DNA from: Candidula unifasciata
Lineage: Eukaryota > Mollusca > Gastropoda > Stylommatophora > Geomitridae
Direction: 5' to 3'
Length of the DNA stretch: 64,000 bases
NCBI GenBank assembly: GCA_905116865.2
Contig: CAJHNH020002024.1
Span: forward strand, 470,668 to 534,667
How positions within the stretch are numbered: position 1 is the stretch's first letter; each line of letters starts with the position of its first letter. The notes beneath the pieces were generated by a model. The model searched no databases. It was not told the origin of the DNA and saw only the letters and a program-made list of their open reading frames with translations. Below, piece by piece: positions 27,701-38,164 of the stretch. The position numbers were made by a program, and so were the translations under genes.

Positions 27701-30700
27701 ATGAGCTGTGGTGGCATAGAAGTTAGGGCCCATACCTACCAAGACAGTGCTCCAGATTCAAATCAACAGACGTAGTAGGATTTCTGCTGACCTGTATGAC
27801 TTGTGGGTGGATCTAGATTTCTAAAACTTAGTACCAGGTAATTATCAGAATTTTCTGAAATTTTTGGGGTAGAAAAGGCAACAGAGAAAGGAAAACTCTG
27901 TTACAGGAACTGCTGCTACTGCTGTTGTTACTACTGCTACTACTACTGCTATTGTTGCTAGGGGCCGCATTAGCGCAGTCTATAGAAGACTCGCTTTCAA
28001 ATCCACCTGCGACTCGCTGCAGCCCACGGCTGGTATTTGAAGCCAGGCAGTTCCCGGGGTTCACCAAGCCTCTAGGAAATGGGTACCAGAGTCAACACTC
28101 AGGGGTAAATGGAGGAACATCGCCCTAGCTACAGAGTTGCATGCGGACAGCAACACAGGCGGACAGTTTCTTATCATTTGTCCATGCTGGTGGCAGAGCA
28201 CTCATGGTTTATAACCGTGTGCTGGTTCACATCTCCTGACTGTTTTTGCTATTGTTGCTACTACTACTTCTATTATTGCTACTGCTATTGTTGCTACTAC
28301 TTTTACTATTATTGCTACTGCTATTTTTGCTACTACTAACGCCGCTGTTACTGCAGCTACTGCTACTGCTGCTGCTACTACTGCTGTTACAACTACTGTT
28401 ATGACTACCATTACTGCTGCCATTACTACTGCTGTTACTGCTGCTATCACTGCTACTACTACTTCTGTTGCTATTGCTATTTTGCTACTGTCACTACTAG
28501 TGCTGTCATTGCTACTACTACTACTACTACTGTCATTACTGCTGCTACTACTACTGCTGTTGCTAATGCTGCTGTTATTGCTAGTACTGTTACTACTATT
28601 ATTATTGTTATTACTACCACTGCTACTGTTACTCCTTCTGCTGCTCTTGCTACTGCTATTACAGCTACTACTACTACTGTTATAACTACTGTTATAACTA
28701 CTGTTTCTAATGATGCTGCTACTACTGCTGTTGCTGCTACAACTACTGTTACTGCTACCACTACTGTTGTTGCTGCTGCAGCTACTGCGACTGCTGCCAC
28801 TACTACTATTGTTACTGCTGAAATTACTACTGCTAATACTACTGCTGTTGTAACAGAGTCCCTACCTAAATTGTGTTTCATTGTTGGGCTGTTGAAACAA
28901 CAGGCCCGTCCTGGCCTTCACCCTTGTTTTCGGAACCTTTTCACTAAGCTTAGTGACCGACTAAAAGTATATGGTGTCCTTGGCCTGAGATTCTAGAGAC
29001 TACAAGCGGTTTGGCTAGACGTCACGTGACCCTCTCTCAAAGTACACGAAAATAATATGTTGTCAACATTTTTGGAATTATTATCCTAAACACATATTTT
29101 AGAAACGCAGTAGTGGTTTGAAAAACATGTTGCTGGAAGGTTCTAGAAGCAGGCTAGTGGCACCTATATAAGCGAGTGCCTGGACCTCTCAGCTCAGAGG
29201 GAGGGCAGGCCAAAGTAGAATAGAAGTAGTGGGCAGGAGACTTAACGTCCATAGATAAATGTTAGGGGCTGAGTCAATATACATATTTTAATATACAGTT
29301 GTTAGCGTTGTTGCGAAGGTTGACACTTTCTCTTGTAAAATTCAAACTTAAATAAAGGAACTTTTGTACTACAAGAAAATTTTAATGTTGTCACTAAAAA
29401 TATACATTAGGCGACGTAGAGTTTTGTATGATCTGATGATTGTGATGATAGATGATCAAGGACGAGAGCAAGTATATCGTTTAAGTCGAGTCGATTTTGG
29501 AGTCATCTCTCAGCCTCCACTGGAACTGGGACTGGAGGAGGATTAGGGTGTGGATACAGAGGAGAAGGTCAGTGAAGAGGAGGAAGAAGAAGGAGAACAA
29601 CAGTAATGAACCACACCTCCCGACCAAGCCTTATTGGGATATTTCTTTTTAAATTGTGTGTCTAAGTTGCCAGATTAACCCAGGAGAGGGACCTTATGCC
29701 CACTGGCTGACTGCACTTGCACCACAGTGGAATTTCAGAGAAAGAAGAAGATAAATGTAGACTCTGTTTCACTGTTGCTACTGCTATTATTGCTAATGAT
29801 ACTACTAGTGTTGTCATTGCTACTACCACTGCTGCTTCTACTGCTTCTATTACTGCTGCTACTGCTACTGTGTTACTGCTGCTACATCTACTGTTGTTGC
29901 TGCTGCTATTACGCTTCTACCATAGGTGCTGATCTCCCCACAAAAATGTTTAGGCAGCAGAGCCCCACCATGCACACTCATTTGTTTTTTATAACGTTTG
30001 TTCAAATATATCATTATATTTTTTTGTCCATCAGCATACAGTAACCATTATTATTATTGCATAATTAAACAAGGCTCTAATCCCTTAAGCCTCTCTTCCC
30101 CTCCCCATCCTTCAGAACAGCAGTTCTCAACCTATGGATCGCGACATTTTTGTAGGTCGAACGATCTTTTCAAAATGGTCACAACAAACCATCGGAAAAC
30201 ATATTCATTGAATTCAGTTATAAAGTAGCAATGAAAATAACTGTATGGCCGGGGTTGCCACAACATGAGGAGGTGCATCAAAGGGTCGCGGCTTTATGAA
30301 GGTTGAGAACCTTTGCTCTAGAAAATTATGAAGGCTGAGGTCCCCCCCACCCCCCTCCTTCCCCCCTCCCCACCCCGCAAATCAATGTTTTCTTTGTGGT
30401 GGCACACGTCTGTAAACTACTATGGCTACTTCTGTTGATGCTACTACTTCTACAGTTATCACCAATATTATTCCTATGAACTACTATTACTGCTGCAGCT
30501 AACACTACTACTACAACTACTTCTACTAAAAATACTTTTACTACAACTTCTACTAACAACTTTTATGACCACCACCAAAATCACCCCCACTACTGCCTAC
30601 AGATTTGAACCCGGCCATAAATAGTTCTGTCATAAAGTTGTACTGAAAAAAGATGGACATTTCTGAATTCACACCCTCAAGGAAATAGCTGCTAAACTAG

Positions 30701-33700
30701 TGAATCTTTCAGGTCAAGTATGTGAACACTGACAGATGAATCCCTGCAGTCTGTCAGAACCCTTCATATTAATCCTCTGTTTATCCTTGACCAGTGTTTT
30801 TTAAAAGTTGCATCAAAAAAAAGCCACAAATAAAGATTGATGATAGGTTAATCTGTGTTGGGATTTTAATATTATTTGCTTGCTTCAGGCTATAAGAAAT
30901 AAAAACTATTACGAAAACTAATATATTTTTGTGAAGATTTAATTTATAGTGATTTTAAATATGTTTTGGTTTTTTTAGATACATTTTTATAGCAAACATC
31001 TTTGTGTTGGCCATGAAACTGGTTTATAGATTTAATGTTTTTATTGTATCTCATAATAACTGTATTTCTCTTAGATCTTTCCTTATATATATATATATAT
31101 ATAAATATATATTCCCCGTGTGGGTTCCGGGGCCCCATTGTGGGGAAAACAAGAATAGACCCACTGCCTCCCCAAAAGCATGTTGTAAGAGTCGACTAAT
31201 TGGGGAGCTTCCTTTGAAGTCAGAGTGCATCTGCCGGAGAGGCAAGGAACCAACAGTCTGTATTCAAGAGAATGAGATCTGTAAAACTGATGCACACGCA
31301 ACACTCAGGTTCTGGAGCAGGACTGCAGTTCAGTAGTGGACGAGCAACCAGAACTTTCCGCCAGAGTGTACAGCTGGTGAACATGAAGAAGAAGAAGATA
31401 TATATATATACACACACACACACATATATATAAAATGAAGGTAATTCCATTCCAGATACTTCTGTAAGGATGTAAAATATTAACCCTTCACATATTTTGG
31501 GCCATGCCATATGAGATAAGGTGATCAGTTCCCTTCATCAGTTTGTAAATATGCAGGTAAAGATGGATAACTCGGTAAGTAAGATAGGTTTATTTGTAAA
31601 TTAAAGAGTGAATAAAAGAGTTAAATGGTGTTCCGAGAAGCTAAGACAAATATAAATATGACCCACTCACCTGCCAAATCTGGTTGCCCACCATCCAGCC
31701 AGAAAGCCACCAATGCAGCCGCCAACAGCAAAGATGGCCACTGTCAGTGCCCACAAGTTTCGAATGGACTGGTCAGACATGTGGGACCCATCTCTGTCTG
31801 CTTGTGTCTCATTCATGAAAGCCTTGATCAGCTGTGGAACAGACGAAAGATGTAGGGGACAATTAGGCTGACTGTGAGCTGAACGTTGTTGTGTGGTAGA
31901 CTTTGAGGGATGTTGTAAGGAATGATTAGGCTGATTGGGAGCTAAAGGCAGTTGTGTAGCAGACTCTGAGGGATGTTGTAGAGCTAAAGCTTTGTGGAAA
32001 ACTTAGAGTAAGCTTATTGTATACAACTCAGTAGTCATCCTGAAGCTTATATTTAGAGTTGAATGTCAGTGATAAAGCTGGAGCTCAATTACAAAGTTAG
32101 AGCTTGATGGCAGATATAGGCTTAATGATATTCTTAAAGCTCAGTTATGGAGTTAAGCCCTATAGAAGGGTTTGATATTTGGCCTTAAAAGGATGGTTTG
32201 GCATGTTGTGTTGTGGTATACAGCAAGGCTATGATATATGCTCCTATTGGCCCAACACATCCAATTTCTGAAAACCCCTAAGTAGTTGCTTTTTATGACA
32301 CCTTTGGGAAAGGGGGTGGGAGCGGAACAGTAGGTATATTTTTTTTTTCTACCAAAACTGGGGCCCTCGAACCCACACAGTGAACTGGAAGAGTTGAAAG
32401 CTCAACAGTAGAGATGAGCATAGTGCTAGAGATGAGCACAGTGCTAGTGATGAACACAGTAGTAGAGATGAGCACAGTGCTAGAGAAGAGCACAGTGCTA
32501 GAGATGAGCACAGTGCTAGAGATGAGCACAGTGCTAGAGATGAGCACACTGCTAGAGATGAGCACAGTGCTTGAGGTGAACACAGTGCTTGAGGTGAACA
32601 CAGTGCTTGAGGTGAGCACAGTGCTAAAGATGAGCACAGTGCTAGAGAAGAGCACAGTGCTAGAGAAGAGCACAGTGCTAGAGATGAGCACAGTGCTAGA
32701 GATGAGCACAGTGCTAGAGATGAGCACAATGCTAGAGATGAGCACAGTGCTAGAGATGAGCACAGTGCTAGAGAAGAGCACAGTGCTAGAGATGAGCACA
32801 ATGCTAGAGATGAGCACAATGCTAGAGATGAGCACAGTGCTAGAGAAGAGCACAGTGCTAGAGAAGAGCACAGTGCTAGAGAAGAGCACAATGCTAGAGA
32901 TGAGCACAATGCTAGAGATGAGCACAGTGCTAGAGATGAGCACAGTGCTAGAGATGAGCACAGTGCTAGAGATGAGCACACTGCTAGAGATGAGCACAGT
33001 GCTTGAGGTGAACACAGTGCTTGAGGTGAGCACAGTGCTAAAGATGAGCACAGTGCTAGAGAAAAGCACAGTGCTAGAGAAGAGCACAGTGCTAGAGATG
33101 AGCACAGTGCTAGAGATGAGCACAATGCTAGAGATGAGCACAATGCTAGAGATGAGCACAGTGCTAGAGATGAGCACAGTGCTAGAGAAGAGCACAGTGC
33201 TAGAGAAGAGCACAGTGCTAGAGATGAGCACAGTGCTAGAGATGAGCACAATGCTAGAGATGAGCACAGTGCTAGAGATGAGCACAGTGCTAGAGAAGAG
33301 CACAGTGCTAGAGAAGAGCACAGTGCTAGAGATTAGCACAGTGCTAGAGATGAGCACAGTGCTAGAGATGAGCACAATGCTAGAGATGAGCACAGTGCTA
33401 GAGATGAGCACAATGCTAGAGATGAGCACAATGCTAGAGATGAGCACAGTGCTAGAGATGAGCACAGTGCTAGAGATGAGCACAGTGCTAGAGATGAACA
33501 CAGTGCTAGAGAAGAGCAAAGTGCTAGAGATGAGCACAGTGCTAAAGATGAGCACAGTGCTAGAGATGAGCACAGTGCTAGACATATAGCTTATAATAGG
33601 TAACAGTAGAACAGTCCTGTACTTTCCGTTTTTTTAGCCCTGAAAAAAACAGATTAAAATCTTTCCCAGGTTTTGCCAACAGAAGGAAAATACTGCTGCT

Positions 33701-36700
33701 GTTTAGAAGTGGAGGAATGGGAGGTGGGCAGCACCCTTACACATTTTCTAGGGGTAGGGGCTCAAGATTTGTGTAAGTGTGTTATAAATAAAAAGTGCTA
33801 AATATCAAATAAATCGTCTTCTTCTTCTTCAGCATTCCGAACCCTTGAGGTTAATTGCTGCAGATATCACCCGCTTACATTCATCTCTCTGGTTGGCCTT
33901 TCTTTCCAGTTGATGACACCAAGTGTTTGCATGCCTGCCTGGACATTATCTCTCCATCATCTTCTTAGTCTGCCTCGTAGTCTATGACCATTCATTTCGC
34001 TTGTGTATACAGTTTTTACTTCTCTGTCGTCTGACATTCTTTCAATGTGCACCAACCATTTCAGTCTATTAGCTCTCATGATGTAAGTGATCAAAAGTGA
34101 TTTAAACAGATTATGTTGCTTTTCACTCTCCATTCCCCGCTGTTTGCATCTTTGATATGTATCAAATAAATATTTGAAAAAAATATGAAATATATAAAAA
34201 CATGCTGAAAAAAAGAGAACTTCTGTAAACTGTTATTAGACTCGCTTAGCAACTAACGCATTGTCGGGAGGGAAGGCTGAAGGTGCCCGAGCACATTGGT
34301 TCCAATGTCCATGGCACACAGCTGGGGTTGTCAGTAAGGTTTCAAAGTGTGTTATTTGCTTCTAGCTGATGAATTTTCCCCATTTCTGAACAAGAAGTCT
34401 GAAATTTTCATTGCCCAGCTACATTGCCACCTTTTGATCTGTGATTGTCTCGGGTCATTAGCCGTTGCTCTTTCATGCCATACTAAAAGGCCGTCGAGTA
34501 TCTTCTCATGTTGTCTTCTTCGCAGTAATTTCTAAAGACAAATAAAAAGACTGTTTCTTCTTGCCTTCTTCAAGTTTGTGTATGGTGTGACTCCAACATC
34601 CGCTTACCCTACAAGGCACCTCTTACGCGCTGATGGTAACGTCACAGCGTTTGAAGGTATTTTAAAGAGCTAGCTGTTTCACAGCTAATTCAGCTCCTCT
34701 CACTGACAATGAGAAAATGAGTTAAGAACAAATCATAAATAGCATGGAGATTACATTTACCGAAACAACAGAAAGATAACACATATAATGGCAAGAGAGT
34801 ATATACAAAAATAGTATCATATACATTACTGATTCAGGGGCGTTAATCACTCCCACGTTGTACCCAAACTGAAAGGATCCCATGGCGGCTCCGATAATGG
34901 TGAGGATCAGTCGAGGGGTTACTCGCTGAAAAAAAAAAGGTGACCACATCAAGTTACGTGCAGTCTGTTCTTCTGTAGTAATGCACCTGACGAGTAGTCT
35001 GTGTATACGAAGATGTAGCACTTTGTGTATATAGAGATATGTACAAACTAACTACTACATAGAGAGATACGTACACACAAACCACTACACATTGAGATAT
35101 GTACACACAAACCACTACATATAGATAGATATTTGTACACACAAACTATTACATGTAGAGATATGTACCCTCAATCTACTACATAGAGAGATATGCACAC
35201 ACAAACTGCTACATAGAGATGTGTACACACAAACCACTAAATATAGAGATATGTACACACAAACCACTAAATATAGAGATATGTACACACAAACTGCTAC
35301 ATACAGAGATGTGTACACACAATCCACTAAATATAGAGATATGTACACACAATCTACTACATAGAGAGATATGCACACACAAACTGCTACATACAGAGAT
35401 GTGTACACACAAACCACTAAATATAGAGATATGTACACACAATCTACTACATAGAGAGATATGCACACACAAACCACTACATAGAGAGATATGCACACAC
35501 AAACCACTACATATAGAGATGTGTACACACAAACCATTACATATAGAGATATGTACACACAATCTACTACACAGAGAGATATGCACACACAAACCACTAC
35601 ATATAGAGATGTGTACACACAAAGCATTACATATAGAGATATGTACACACAATCTACTACATAGAGAGATATGCACACACAAACCACTACATATATAGAT
35701 ATGTACACACAAACCATTACATATAGGGATATGTACACACAATCTACTACATAGAGAGATATGCACACACAAACCACTACATATAGAGATGTGTACACAC
35801 AAACCATTACATATAGGGATATGTACACACAATCTACTACATAGAGAGATATGCACACACAAACCACTACATATAGAGATGTGTACACACAAACCATTAC
35901 ATATAGAGATATGTACACATAAACCGCTATATACAGAGATATTTACACACAAACCACTACCTGTAGAGATATGTACCCACAAACCACTACATATAGATAA
36001 TTATATGTACCCACAAACCACTACATATAGATAATTATATGTACACACAAACCACTATATATAGATAATTATATGTACCCACAAACCACTACATGTAGAG
36101 ATATGTACCCACAAACCACACCATATACATGCACACACAAACCACTACAGATAGAGATATGTACACACTAAACCACTACATACAGAGATATGTACACACA
36201 AACCACTACATTTAGATATATGTACACACAAACCACTACATGTAGAGATATGTACACACAAACCACTACATGTAGAGATATGTACAGATAAACCACTACA
36301 GATAGAGATATGTACACACAAACCACTACATGTTGAGATATGTACAGATAAACCACTACAGATAGAGATATGTACACACAAACCACTACATGTTGAGATA
36401 TGTACAGATAAACCACTACATACAGAGATATGTACAAACAAACCACTACATATAGAGATAAGTACCCACAAACCACACCATATACATGCAACCCGAAACC
36501 ACACCATATCCCTGCACACATAACCACTACATGGCTCTACCAGGGTCAGATTCAGACTTGATGAGGCCCCATGTTAATCAAGACCTGAGGCCCCTACAGT
36601 TTTTAATTACACCAGCTTATTTTAGAAAGCGTAAAATTATATGTAAAAAGTAAAAAGTCCCTTTTCCACGCCTTTAGACAAATAGGGCTAGACCTATATT

Positions 36701-38132
36701 TTTATAGAAAAATCGGCACAAGATGGGTGATGTGGTCAGCATCACGCCGGCCACCTTTAGTTCGCGGAACTGCACCCGGGAGTCCAGGTCATTTTTGAAA
36801 ATAGTCCAGCTTCACCAGGGAGCGAACCCACGACCTTCCGATCTGCATGCGAGCGTCTAGCCGCTACGCCACGGCAACTCCCGTAATATTATATAGGCCT
36901 TTTTAAATTTAGGAATAATCGAAAAAAAAATTTTAAAGTTACGTTCAAGCCCACCTGGACCGCACAATGAGCGATAAACATCTAGCGACACAGTGTCACC
37001 ATTCGTATGAGAATCACATGAGCACAAGTCCCAGACACCCCATTCAATCGTTAGGCTATATTAAGACTCACGACAACATCTGTGGTGGGGATCTTAAATA
37101 ATAACAACTATTGCGTCCAACACTGGGGCGTCGTTAAACAAATAGAAATATATTGTTGTTAAAACCTGAAATAATATTCATAAAATTAGACAATTTAGTG
37201 AAACAATTAAAATCTGTTAAAATAAAACTGCATTAAAAATATATTAAAATAAAATTATATTTGTGTAACCAAAGAAAAAGAAGAACAAATTTGCAGAGGC
37301 CTTTGCAGACTGTGAAGCCCTAAGCTGCAGCTTGTTTACTATTTAACTTATACCTAAATCCACCACTAATCTCCACATCCGAACCACTACATTATCGCTT
37401 ACACAGATCACTACATATCTCTGAATACACAGGTCAGTTGAGGGAACCCTTTACATGGCGTTGCAGAACCAACCACATCAATTGCTTTTCTGTTTGGTTT
37501 TACTGGCTAATTTTACCGTCAGTAGTTTGACAATGACATTTGCGTAGAAAAACCACAAGGGCCAAAAAATGCTGGGGTTGGTTCTGCAACGTCCTGTAAA
37601 GAATACACAACTAACTTTAAAGTTTGACACAGCTTACGGAATAGCCACCGCTCCATACCATTGTTAAAAAATTGCCTCATCGCCTACAACTCGAACTGAA
37701 ACAGGTACTCCGGAATTACCCACTGTCTGTAGCACCGGAGTCACAGATGCCGACTACATATCTTTGTACACACAAACCTCTACACATCTTTGTACCCTAA
37801 CCATGACAAGTGCATTGAGAACTGAAGTAACACACGTTCCGTGCAAACAGCTGGCTCCAGTACATAGCGTTGTTCATCACTGAACTAGAACAATTAACAA
37901 GGGACAGCCGGTCAATGTGTTGTGTCCATGAATAGACAAGCATCCCATGATTGATTTCACTCAGACGTACCACAGTTCAGTGTTTTCATCTTTTTCTTCT
38001 TCTTCTTCTTTTTCTTCTTCTTCCTCTTCTTCTTCTCCTCCTCCTTCTTCTTTCTTTCTTTCTTCCTTCCTTCTTTCCTTCCTTTCCTCCCTCCCTCCCT
38101 CCCCCTGCCTGCCTGCTTCTTCTTCTTCTTCT

Positions 38133-38164
<32 letters not shown>

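Noticed and set aside
28401..28881. Poly-Leu and Ala/Val-rich frames resembling membrane proteins
   Set aside because: Trinucleotide repeat artefacts, open on both strands.
32293..33589. Long open frames (up to 430 codons) that could be a repetitive secreted or structural protein
   Set aside because: They exist on both strands at once and are a direct result of the 18-bp period. There is no signal peptide, no splice link and no unique flanking coding sequence.
35115..35982. 250-270-codon Cys/Ile/Val-rich frames
   Set aside because: Products of the 30-bp minisatellite; two overlapping frames are open on the same strand.
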